Assembly (NCBI RefSeq): GCF_042683125.1
Contig: NZ_JBHUIY010000020.1
Span: 12,042 to 76,041, forward strand
Source: Phaeospirillum tilakii
Lineage (GTDB): Bacteria > Pseudomonadota > Alphaproteobacteria > Rhodospirillales > Magnetospirillaceae
Length of the DNA: 64,000 bases
Direction of reading: 5' to 3'
The position numbers and the translations under genes were made by a program. This document shows positions 1 to 7,692 of this stretch, one piece after another; position 1 is the first letter of the stretch, and every line of letters begins with the position of its first letter. The notes under the pieces are model-generated. The model saw only the letters and a list, made by a program, of their open reading frames with translations. It had not been told where the DNA came from and did not search any database.

Positions 1-1587
1 CGGGCGGCGGGCACGGTAGAGCTGGAACACTTCGAGCGCGCCCATCAGCGCCACCTCGGCCTCGGCGAGGTGGCCGGCGCCCTCGCTCGAATGGCGGTCG
101 AGCAGGAACAGGGTCGAGCCCAGGGTGTTCTGGATCGAGGCCCAGGTCAGCGGGGTGCGGTCGCGGGTGCGGATCTCCAGCACCTGATGGCAGGCCTCGA
201 CCGCGCGTTCCAGCACCTCGACGCTGCGCAACTGGTCGCCATAGACCTCCAGCACCTGGGCCAGGGTGTGCATCACGTCGGCCCAGCGGTTGGGGGTCTC
301 GGTGCGGGTGTAGACCTGAAGGGTCGATTGCAGGGTCTGCAACGCCTCGCGCAGCAATTCGATCCGCCCGGTCATCAGGTCGAGGCGGAACAGGGCGGCG
401 CCGAGCCGGGTCTGAATCGAGGCCCAGTCCTGCGGCATCATCGCGCGCGGAATCGCCTCGGCGGCGGCGCGCCATTCGGTGATCGATTCCTCCAGCAGCG
501 GGGCCGGATCCTTGGCGCGGTCGGCCTTGGCGGCGATCACCCCGGCGACGGCGCGGTGCAGCAGCCCGCCCTCCCACGCCGGATCGGTCCGCCCCAGCCG
601 GCGCGCCGCCTGCCGGTAGGCGGTGACGGCGCGGTCGGCCCACGGCCCGGCCTGTTCCGCCCCGACCAGGGTGGACAGGGTGGCGGCGACATGGCCGTAG
701 ATCACCTGGACCGAGCGTTGCTGCGGCATGGTCAGCGCCACCGGCGGGCGCTGGGCCAGCGGCTCGATCGCCTGGGCCGCCGGCAGCAGCAGCCGGCGCA
801 GCGCGGCGCGGCGGGACTCCCCCCCCGGCTCGGCGGCGGCGAGCAGGGCGGCGAACAGCAGGTTGGCGGCGGTGTCGTCGATCTCGCGCGGCAGCTCGAT
901 CCGGGTCGGCGGGCCGAAACGGTCGTCCTCGCCCGAGGGGGTGGTCAGGCGCAGGGCATAGCCGTCGGCGGTCAGCTCGCCCCACAGCAGCAGGTCGCCC
1001 TCGGCCTCGACCACGGTGTGGCGGGTGTTCATCGCCACCGTGGTCACCAGGGTCGGGTCGTCGAAGCCGGGCAACTGGAACAGCTTGGCCAGCGGCTTGA
1101 CCTTGAACTGGGGCCGGGCGGTCAGGACCTGGAACAATTGGGTGGCGGCGGTGCCGTCGCTGTCGCCGTCGAGCGCGGCGAGCAGGACGGTCAGCAGCGG
1201 CGGCTCGGGCGGGGGCAGCACCACCGGCACCGGCAGGGACGGGGCCGAACGCGGCTTGAGCAGCCCGGTGATCATGTCGAGCAGGCTGGCCCGCAGCGAG
1301 CGGGTGGCGTCGGCCGAGGCGGCGGTCAGCGACGAGGAGGCCTGGGCGGATTCGACCAGGGCGTTGGCGCCCGGCCGGGCCGGGGCGTCGCCCCACACCC
1401 CCGGCTCGGGCTTGGGTGGCGCGCCCGGCACCGCCGGGGCGGGGGGCGATGCCGGCGGGGCCGGCGGGGCGGGCACCGACGGCCCCGAGGACGGGCCGGT
1501 CGGGCCGGACGCACCGCCGCGGGCGGCCAGCGCGCGCGCGCGCTTCAGCCGTTCCGCCCGTTTCTGTGCCTCGTCCTCTTTGCTCAT
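1..1587 (-). CDS. TPR-like repeat protein, 3' end cut by window edge
   Basis: At least 529 codons; the stop lies beyond the left edge. The ATG follows an AAGG motif 37 nt after the lysS stop, so it is probably co-transcribed with lysS. The N-terminus (about residues 1-75) is charged, then rich in Pro, Ala and Gly and probably disordered. The C-terminal third has helical repeats of TPR type with recurring motifs such as TPLTWASIQNTLG, MPQDWASIQTRLG and TPNRWADVMHTLA, each followed by a Leu/Ala helix pair. Such arrays usually mediate protein-protein contacts. No enzymatic motif or signal peptide is visible. The partner and role are unknown; a specific link to lysine-tRNA charging is not implied. 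Confidence 0.75.
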   Translation of the reverse strand, partial: MSKEDEAQKRAERLKRARALAARGGASGPTGPSSGPSVPAPPAPPASPPAPAVPGAPPKPEPGVWGDAPARPGANALVESAQASSSLTAASADATRSLRASLLDMITGLLKPRSAPSLPVPVVLPPPEPPLLTVLLAALDGDSDGTAATQLFQVLTARPQFKVKPLAKLFQLPGFDDPTLVTTVAMNTRHTVVEAEGDLLLWGELTADGYALRLTTPSGEDDRFGPPTRIELPREIDDTAANLLFAALLAAAEPGGESRRAALRRLLLPAAQAIEPLAQRPPVALTMPQQRSVQVIYGHVAATLSTLVGAEQAGPWADRAVTAYRQAARRLGRTDPAWEGGLLHRAVAGVIAAKADRAKDPAPLLEESITEWRAAAEAIPRAMMPQDWASIQTRLGAALFRLDLMTGRIELLREALQTLQSTLQVYTRTETPNRWADVMHTLAQVLEVYGDQLRSVEVLERAVEACHQVLEIRTRDRTPLTWASIQNTLGSTLFLLDRHSSEGAGHLAEAEVALMGALEVFQLYRARRP

Positions 1588-1624
1588 CGCCAACCCTTAT
1601 GCGGAGACGGCGGCCGCTCCGCTG

Positions 1625-3208
1625 TCAGATCGCCTCGCCCTTGATCGCCTTGTCGAGCAGGGCGATGGTTTCGGCGATGCCGTACAGCCGGATGAAGCTG
1701 CCGAGGCGCGGTCCCTGCTCGGCGCCCAGCAATACTTCGTAGCAGGCCTTGAACCACGCCTTCAACTCCGGGAAGCAGGGGCGCTTGCCGATCTCGTAGA
1801 CCAGGGCCTGGAGATCCTCGGCCGAGCTGTCGGCCGGCAGCGCCGCCAGCCCGTCGCGCAGGGCGAGGAACGCCTCGCGCTCGTCCGGGGTGGCGAGGCG
1901 CGAACGCAGGGTCGGCTTGACGAAATCGCGGTAATAGGCGATCGCGTGATCGACCAGGGCGTTGAGGATCGGCGCGGTGTCCGGCGCGGCGCCGGGGGCG
2001 TAGCGGCGGATGAAGCCCCACAGCACCGCCGGATCCTCGGCATGGCACACCGTGGCGAGGTTGAGCAGGATGCCGAAGGTCAGGTGGGCGTCCTCGGCCG
2101 GCGGCTGGCCGCCATGGATGTGCCACACCGGGTTCTCCAGCCGCTTTTCCGGCGCCTCGGCGGCGAACTTGCCGAGGAAGGTCAGGTAATCGTCGACCGC
2201 GCGCGGGATCACGTCAAAATAGAGCCGCTTGGCCGCCTTCGGCTTCTGGTACATGAACAGGGCGAGGCTTTCCGGCGGGGCGTATTTCAGCCAGTCCTCG
2301 ACCGCGAGGCCGTTGCCCTTCGACTTGGAGATCTTCTGGCCCTTGTCGTCGAGGAACAGCTCGTAGGTCAGGGTCTGCGGCGCGCTGCCGCCGAGGATGC
2401 GGGCGATCCGGCTCGACAGCTCGACCGAGGGGATCAGGTCCTTGCCGCTCATCTCGTAATCGACCCCGAGGGCGACCCAGCGCATCCCCCAGTCGGCCTT
2501 CCATTGCAGCTTGCAGGCGCCGCCGGTGACCGGGGTCTCGACCAGTTTGCCGTCGAGGTCGCGATAGATCAGGGTGCCGTCGTCGGGCCGGGTCTCGACC
2601 ACCGGCACCTGCAACACCACCCCGGTCTTGGGACAGACCGGCAGGAACGGCGAATAGGTGGCGCGGCGCTCCTCGCCCAGCGTCGGCAGCACGACGTTGA
2701 TCACCTCGTCGTAATGGCGCAGCACCCCGAGCAGGGCCTGATCGTAGCGGCCGGACTTGTACCAGTCGGTGGCCGACTGGAATTCGTATTCGAAGCCGAA
2801 GGCGTCGAGGAACGAGCGCAGCCGGGCATTGTTGTGGTGGCCGAAGCTCTCATGGGTGCCGAACGGGTCGGGAATGCTGGTCAGCGGCTTGCCGAGATGC
2901 TGACGCACCATCTCCTGGTTGGGGATGTTGTCGGGCACCTTGCGCAGGCCGTCCATGTCGTCGGAAAAGGCGAACAGCCGGGTCGGGATCTCGGGGGCGA
3001 GCAGGGCGAAGGCGCGCCGCACCATGGTGGTGCGCACCACCTCGCCGAAGGTGCCGATGTGGGGCAGGCCGGACGGGCCGTAGCCGGTCTCGAACAGCAC
3101 ATAGCCCTTCTCCGGTTTCTCCCCCTTCAGCCTTCCGTCGAGCAGGGCGCGGGCCTCCTGGAACGGCCAGGCGGCGGCGGAACGGGCGAGGTCGCGAAGA
3201 TCGGGCAT
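1625..3208 (-). CDS. lysS: Lysyl-tRNA synthetase, class I (LysRS1)
   Basis: Charges tRNA-Lys with lysine in the cytoplasm. At 527 residues it has the usual length of the class I enzyme, found in archaea, spirochaetes and many alphaproteobacteria and unrelated to the class II LysRS of enterics. The class I signatures are visible: the HIGH-type motif LPHIGTF near residues 48-54 and the KMSKS-type motif KISKSKGNG near 292-300. The ATG follows AAGGA at close spacing; an upstream frame starting at 3227 is out of frame and is a shadow. A TTGACG/AATAAG promoter candidate lies just upstream, and the TPR-like gene follows. Identification is secure from motifs and length. Confidence 0.96.
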   Translation of the reverse strand: MPDLRDLARSAAAWPFQEARALLDGRLKGEKPEKGYVLFETGYGPSGLPHIGTFGEVVRTTMVRRAFALLAPEIPTRLFAFSDDMDGLRKVPDNIPNQEMVRQHLGKPLTSIPDPFGTHESFGHHNNARLRSFLDAFGFEYEFQSATDWYKSGRYDQALLGVLRHYDEVINVVLPTLGEERRATYSPFLPVCPKTGVVLQVPVVETRPDDGTLIYRDLDGKLVETPVTGGACKLQWKADWGMRWVALGVDYEMSGKDLIPSVELSSRIARILGGSAPQTLTYELFLDDKGQKISKSKGNGLAVEDWLKYAPPESLALFMYQKPKAAKRLYFDVIPRAVDDYLTFLGKFAAEAPEKRLENPVWHIHGGQPPAEDAHLTFGILLNLATVCHAEDPAVLWGFIRRYAPGAAPDTAPILNALVDHAIAYYRDFVKPTLRSRLATPDEREAFLALRDGLAALPADSSAEDLQALVYEIGKRPCFPELKAWFKACYEVLLGAEQGPRLGSFIRLYGIAETIALLDKAIKGEAI

Positions 3209-3245
3209 TTTCCTTGACTTCCAGCAAACGGATAAAGTTCGGAAC

Positions 3246-3273
3246 CTTATTCCCCCCGCCCCGGCCGCGTCAA
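3246..3273 (-). promoter_or_regulatory. Candidate sigma-70 promoter for lysS
   Basis: On the minus strand a TTGACG -35 element is followed after 16 nt by AATAAG as -10, about 40 nt before the lysS start codon. The -35 is near consensus and the -10 is weaker. This is a pattern match only. Confidence 0.35.
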
Positions 3274-3328
3274 TCGCGGGCGGCGGGGCGGTCCCGGCCG
3301 TCCGGCCAGGGGCCCGCCCACCTAGGCC

Positions 3329-3357
3329 TTGCCTCTCCAGGAGTTATTACCTATAGG
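3329..3357 (+). promoter_or_regulatory. Candidate sigma-70 promoter for the M23 peptidase gene
   Basis: TTGCCT, a 17-nt spacer and TATAGG lie about 100 nt upstream of the chosen GTG start of the M23 peptidase gene, in a locally AT-richer stretch of the lysS/M23 divergent gap. No other element is evident in that gap. Confidence 0.4.
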
Positions 3358-3456
3358 TCGAGGCAGCCGGGCCGACTAAACTCGGAACCGTCGCCGGCTT
3401 TGCCGGCGTTGCCATCTGGGGGCTCTTGGCAACCGTATCGAGGGGCGAGTTCTAAG

Positions 3457-4656
3457 GTGAGGAACCTGCAGGCGGTCCACCGGGCCGGGCGGCGTCTCGC
3501 GGCGCTGCGTCGTGCCTTTGCCGTTGCCGTGCCGGAGACCTGGCTGCTGCTGCGCGCCGCCGACGGTTCGGCGCGGCAGGTGGCGATCGGCCGTGCCCCG
3601 GCGGTGGCGCTGGGCGCGGTGGGGATCGGCTGCGTGCTGTGGGCGCTGGTGGCGACGCTGCTGCTGGTGCGCCAGCCGGAGGAACTGGCCCGGCGCCAGC
3701 AGCGGCTCGACGACACCCTGGCCGCCGCCCAGCTGGCCCAGCAGCGCCTTGCCGCCTCGCAGAAGATGGTGGCCGACATCACCCGCGAAGTCGATCTGGT
3801 CCAGGCCAGTCTGGTCGGGCTGGCCGAATCCAATGCCGCCCTGATCAAGGGCACGGCGCCGGAACGGCGGCACCCGGTCGAATCCGGCGTCCTGCCGCTG
3901 CGCGGCGACGCCACCGCCGACGAGGGCGAGGAGGAGGCCGGCCCGGTGCGCGATCAGGTCCGCCGGCTGGAAACCTCGCTCGAACGGCTGCGGCTGGCCT
4001 ATGCCCAGGCGGTGCAGAGCACCGGCGACGCCGCCGCCGCCCGGGTGGCCGACGCCGAGCGGACCCTGACCCGGCTCGGCATCGACACCGGCCGCGTCAT
4101 CGGCCGCGCCCCGGCCGGCCCGGCCCAGGGCGGCCCGTTCATCCCGGTCGCCGCCACCGTGCTGGCGGGCGAGCCGGCGCTGTCCGGCCTGCGCGAGCGG
4201 CTCGACCGCTGGCGCGGGGTCAAGGCCGCGCTGCTGACCCTGCCGCTGGGCGAGCCGCTCGACGGCGCCTATGACGTCAGCTCGGCGTTCGGCCGCCGCA
4301 ACGATCCGCTCAACCGCCGCACCGGCATCCACGAGGGGGTCGATCTGGTCGCCCCCTATGGCAGCCCGGTCCATGCCACCGGCGAGGGACAGGTGCTGTT
4401 CGCCGGCCCGTGGGAGGGCTACGGCCTCGCGGTCGAGATCGATCACGGCAACGGCATCACCACCCGCTACGGCCATCTGTCGCGCATCCTGGCGCACGAG
4501 GGCCAGCATGTCACCCGCACCACCGAGATCGGCCTGCTCGGCAGCACCGGCCGCTCCACCGGCCCCCACCTGCATTACGAGGTGCGGCTGTCCGACGTTC
4601 CCCGCGATCCCCTTAAATTCATTGCGGCAGGTGACGATGCTCTCAAAATTTGGTAA
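3457..4656 (+). CDS. M23-family metallopeptidase (LytM-type), membrane-anchored
   Basis: Predicted zinc endopeptidase (or degenerate relative) acting on peptidoglycan in the periplasm. It has a short cytoplasmic N-terminus, one membrane helix around residues 45-70, a coiled-coil region (about 75-250) with heptad-like Leu/Ala/Gln content, and a C-terminal M23 domain. The zinc-site motifs are intact: HEGVD (His near 292), YGHL, and GPHLHYE (His 371 and 373). The GTG start sits after GAGGGGCGAG; the open frame extends 243 nt further upstream but without a credible start. Its last 20 nt overlap the bactofilin gene. M23 peptidases paired with bactofilins are known to shape curved or stalked cells, so joint action is likely. 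Confidence 0.88.
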   Translation: MRNLQAVHRAGRRLAALRRAFAVAVPETWLLLRAADGSARQVAIGRAPAVALGAVGIGCVLWALVATLLLVRQPEELARRQQRLDDTLAAAQLAQQRLAASQKMVADITREVDLVQASLVGLAESNAALIKGTAPERRHPVESGVLPLRGDATADEGEEEAGPVRDQVRRLETSLERLRLAYAQAVQSTGDAAAARVADAERTLTRLGIDTGRVIGRAPAGPAQGGPFIPVAATVLAGEPALSGLRERLDRWRGVKAALLTLPLGEPLDGAYDVSSAFGRRNDPLNRRTGIHEGVDLVAPYGSPVHATGEGQVLFAGPWEGYGLAVEIDHGNGITTRYGHLSRILAHEGQHVTRTTEIGLLGSTGRSTGPHLHYEVRLSDVPRDPLKFIAAGDDALKIW

Positions 4657-5116
4657 GGGCGGCGCCACCCCGTCCCGCAAGCCCGGCGCGGCGATCTCGC
4701 TGATCGCCGCCGACGTCCGCATCGTCGGCAACGTCACCGCCGAGGGCGAGATCCAGATCGACGGCCAGCTTGAGGGCGACCTGCGCTGCGACCGCCTGCT
4801 GGTGGGGGAAAGCGGCCGCGTCACCGGCGAGATCACCAGCGAGACCATCCGCATCCATGGCGAGGTGATCGGCAAGATCACCGCCTCGGCGGTGGTGGTG
4901 GCCCGCGCCGGCCGGGTCACCGGCGACATCGTCCATGACAGCCTGGAGATCGAGGCCGGCGCCACCCTCGAGGGCCGGATGATCCGCAAATCCTCGGTCG
5001 CGGCCCCGGCCCTGGCCGCCAACGGCGAACCGGCCCGCCTCGCTCCGCCCCGTCCCGAGGACAAGAAGGTCTCGGGGAAGGGACCGGCGCCCGCCGCGGC
5101 GGCTGAACCGGCCTGA
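4637..5116 (+). CDS. Bactofilin family polymer-forming protein
   Basis: At 159 residues it is a typical bactofilin: a short disordered N-terminus, a right-handed beta-helix core (about residues 20-118) with repeating short strands (VRIVGNVTAEGEIQIDGQL and following), and a Pro/Ala/Lys-rich tail. Bactofilins polymerise without nucleotide into membrane-associated scaffolds that localise cell-wall enzymes. The ATG lies inside the 3' end of the M23 peptidase gene, 20 nt before its stop, which indicates translational coupling. A GTG two codons upstream is an alternative start. The N-terminal segment MLSKF may help membrane binding, as in other bactofilins (inference). Confidence 0.92.
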   Translation: MLSKFGKGGATPSRKPGAAISLIAADVRIVGNVTAEGEIQIDGQLEGDLRCDRLLVGESGRVTGEITSETIRIHGEVIGKITASAVVVARAGRVTGDIVHDSLEIEAGATLEGRMIRKSSVAAPALAANGEPARLAPPRPEDKKVSGKGPAPAAAAEPA

Positions 5117-5119
5117 TTA

Positions 5120-5231
5120 CGCGGGCTCCGCCCGCGGGCCCGCCGGGGCGATGCCCCGGACCCCCTTTGTTTTCGAAAAAAGGGAGGGGTTCGGGGAGCT
5201 TGCTCCCCGAGCGGGTGCGGGCGGCAGCCCG
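5120..5231. repeat. Hairpin module at convergent junction (copy A)
   Basis: Fills the gap between the convergent bactofilin and S24 genes. It contains four hairpins: GCGGGCTCCGCCCGC, CCGGGGCGATGCCCCGG, TCGGGGAGCTTGCTCCCCGA and a GCGGG...CCCGC pair, plus an AT-rich CCCTTTG...AAAAAAGGG core. The same module, inverted, lies at 54336-54455. Probable bidirectional terminator. Confidence 0.6.
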
Positions 5232-5870
5232 CTACTGGCTGGCCCAGATGATACGCGCCAGCCACGACACCTCGTCGGCGGCGAGAACGCGGCCGGGATG
5301 GGGCGGGCTGATCGCCGCCAGTTCGACCCGCCGTGCGGTCAGCCGGATCAGTTGCTTGACCAGCATCTCGCCGCCGGTGGTGCGCACCACCACCCGGTCG
5401 CCGCGCCGGACGTTGGCCGAGGGCGACACCACCATCACGTCGCCGTCGCGGAACAGCGGTTCGAGTGAATCGCCGCTGACCTCCAGCGCGTAGGCGTTGG
5501 GATCGCGGAGGTCGGGAAACGGGATCTCGTCCCAGCCGCCGCCGGTCGGCAGGCCGGCTTCGTCGAACATCCCCTGGTCGCCGGCCTGGGCGAAGCCCAG
5601 CAGCGGCAGGGTGGCGACCGGGCGGGCCGGGCCGCCGCCATTGGTTTCGATATAGCCGAGAAAGCGGGTCAGGCTGGCCCCGGTGGCGTCCAGCACCTTG
5701 GCGACGCTTTCGGTCGAGGGCCAGCGCGCCTTGCCCTCGCGGGTGATCCGCTTGCTTTTGTTGAAGGTGGTGGGGTCAAGCCCGGCCTTGCGGGCCAACG
5801 CCGAAGCGGTGAGTCCGTGGTCGCGGGCCAGGGCATCAATGGCGGCCCAGATGTCGCCATGCTTCAGCAT
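5232..5870 (-). CDS. S24/LexA-like transcriptional repressor with N-terminal HTH
   Basis: 212 residues. The N-terminal half is a helix-turn-helix of phage-repressor type (around residues 10-50, with LTASALARKAGLDPTTFNKS). The C-terminal half is a LexA/UmuD-like S24 domain. The Ser-Lys dyad is present (GDSLEP, Ser about 135; Lys about 172 in MLVKQL), and an Ala-Gly pair (QAG, about 96-97) lies where self-cleavage would occur. This points to a stress- or damage-responsive regulator, but no target is evident. The start chosen is the ATG of MLKHGDIW; a GTG 48 nt upstream is in frame. It follows the histidine kinase gene on the same strand after a 224-nt gap in which I see no other gene. Confidence 0.85.
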   Translation of the reverse strand: MLKHGDIWAAIDALARDHGLTASALARKAGLDPTTFNKSKRITREGKARWPSTESVAKVLDATGASLTRFLGYIETNGGGPARPVATLPLLGFAQAGDQGMFDEAGLPTGGGWDEIPFPDLRDPNAYALEVSGDSLEPLFRDGDVMVVSPSANVRRGDRVVVRTTGGEMLVKQLIRLTARRVELAAISPPHPGRVLAADEVSWLARIIWASQ

Positions 5871-6094
5871 GGGAAGATCGTCTCGCAGTTCGTATATTTT
5901 CGCATCAGGAATAAACACCCGTCGCGGGTGACGACCGGGCTTTCCCGCTTCCGCGAACGCTCAGATTGCCTGTCCTGTCGCGTTCCGTGCCGGACGGGCG
6001 AACCCGGGCGGCGGCGGGGGCAAGCGGGGGCGGCCGGGTCAGGCGCGGCGGGGGCGCCGATAGGGAAAAATTCTGCTCGGCCGGGGCGGCCGCT

Positions 6095-7660
6095 TCAGGC
6101 CGGGAATTCGACCGCGACCCGGGTGCCGCCGCCTTCGCCCGGGGTGATCGTCACCGCGCCGCCCAACTGGCGGGCCAGGGCGCGGATCAGGCCGAGGCCG
6201 ATGCCCCGGCCCGGCTCGCTGGCGATGCCACAGCCGTCATCCTCGATCGTCAGCCGCCACGTGCCGCCGCGACAATGCAGCGCCACCCGCACCATGCCGT
6301 GGCGGCCCTCGGTGAAGGCGTGCTTCAGCGCGTTGGACAGCGCCTCGTTGGTCAGCATGCCGAGCGGCACCGCCCGTTCCAGTTCGAGGCTGCCGCTGAC
6401 CTCGACCTCGACCGTCACCCCGGCGCCGCCCTTGCCGCCGCCATAGCTGCCGGCCAGCGCCTCGGCGAGGCGGCCGAAATAGCTGGCCAGATCGACGTTG
6501 GCGGCCAGATTGCGCTCGTAGAGGGTCTGGTGGACCAGCCCCATCGAGTGGATGCGGTCGAGCGCGTCCTTCAGGGTGTTACGGGCCACCTCGTCGCGCA
6601 CATGCAATGACTGCATCGTCAACAGGCTGGAAATCACCTGGAGGTTGTTTTTGACCCGGTGATGCACTTCCTGGAACAGCACGTCCTTGTCGGCCAGGGC
6701 GGCGGCGAGTTCGTCGGCCTTCTGCTTGATCGAGCGCAGCAGGCGGGATTCGTGGCGCATGCTCTCGTCGGCCACCGCGGTCAGGCCGAGCAGGAACAGC
6801 AGCGCCACCGCCCCCAGCGCGGTCGAATTCTGGGTACGGGTGCGCCAGCCCTGGAACACCCGATCGACCGGCAGGCCGACACTGACCACCAGATTGAGTT
6901 CGGGCAGGGTGCGGTAGCTGAACAGGCGTTCCAGCCCGTCGATCAGCGAGGGGGCGCGATAGAGCCCGGTCGGCGCCTCGGCATAACGCTGGAATGGCGG
7001 GGTGGTGGGGGACAGCCGGATCCGGTTGGGCAGCGGCGGGTTGCGTGACACCAGGATGCCATCGCGGCGCAGCACGGTGAACACCGCCCCGGACGGCAGG
7101 TTGAGGCCGTGATACAGCTCGGAAAAATAGGCCGGCGCGATCAGCAGCCGCACCACCACGTGGCGGGGGCCCCGTGTCTCGGGGAAGGCCGTGGTCAGCA
7201 CCGGGCTGTGTTCGCCTGGGCGGGATTCGGGGCCGATCAGCCCGATCACCGGCTGGCCCGGCTGGGCCAGCGCCGCCTGGAGGTCGGCGGTTTCCTCCGG
7301 GCTGAGCGGCGCGGTATGGTCGGTGGCAAACAGCACCGCGCCATCCTCGGCGCGGATCTCGATCGCCTCGACATGGGGGATGTTGTCGAGCTGTTCCTCC
7401 AGCCAGGGGCGGAAGGTGGCGGCGGCGGGCTGGCTGAGATAGCGCTCGCCGATCCGCGCCGCCAGTTCCTGGCCGCTGCGGCGCAGCGCCTCGACATGGC
7501 TTTCGCCCAGCCGCGACAGCAGGCGCAGCCGGTCGTTGGCCTCGGCGAGGGTGGCCTCGCGATCCAGCCACGACAGCGCCACCAATCCCCCGACCCCGCC
7601 CAGCAGGATCAGGACGGCGACGATGGCGAGGACGATCCGAGGGCGCGGCAATACGACCAT
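6095..7660 (-). CDS. Membrane sensor histidine kinase (HisKA_2/HWE type)
   Basis: 521 residues. Two membrane helices (about 9-31 and 278-297) bracket a roughly 245-residue periplasmic sensor region, likely a Cache-type domain. The cytoplasmic part carries an HisKA_2-type phosphoacceptor box, VHHRVKNNLQVISSLL (His about 333), typical of the HWE/HisKA_2 families, then an HATPase domain with DDGCGI and GRGIGLGLI. The ligand is unknown. The start codon is 32 nt downstream of the cobT stop, so it may belong to the same transcript. No response regulator is adjacent, and HWE kinases in alphaproteobacteria often signal to PhyR-type regulators or unlinked partners. Confidence 0.88.
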   Translation of the reverse strand: MVVLPRPRIVLAIVAVLILLGGVGGLVALSWLDREATLAEANDRLRLLSRLGESHVEALRRSGQELAARIGERYLSQPAAATFRPWLEEQLDNIPHVEAIEIRAEDGAVLFATDHTAPLSPEETADLQAALAQPGQPVIGLIGPESRPGEHSPVLTTAFPETRGPRHVVVRLLIAPAYFSELYHGLNLPSGAVFTVLRRDGILVSRNPPLPNRIRLSPTTPPFQRYAEAPTGLYRAPSLIDGLERLFSYRTLPELNLVVSVGLPVDRVFQGWRTRTQNSTALGAVALLFLLGLTAVADESMRHESRLLRSIKQKADELAAALADKDVLFQEVHHRVKNNLQVISSLLTMQSLHVRDEVARNTLKDALDRIHSMGLVHQTLYERNLAANVDLASYFGRLAEALAGSYGGGKGGAGVTVEVEVSGSLELERAVPLGMLTNEALSNALKHAFTEGRHGMVRVALHCRGGTWRLTIEDDGCGIASEPGRGIGLGLIRALARQLGGAVTITPGEGGGTRVAVEFPA

Positions 7661-7692
7661 TGAGGTAGAATCACTCGCGGATTTTAGTCTGT

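Noticed and set aside
70..1644. 524-codon plus-strand ORF at the left end
   Set aside because: Antisense to the TPR-like gene, whose product has repeated helical motifs; the plus frame is Gly/Gln/Arg low-complexity.
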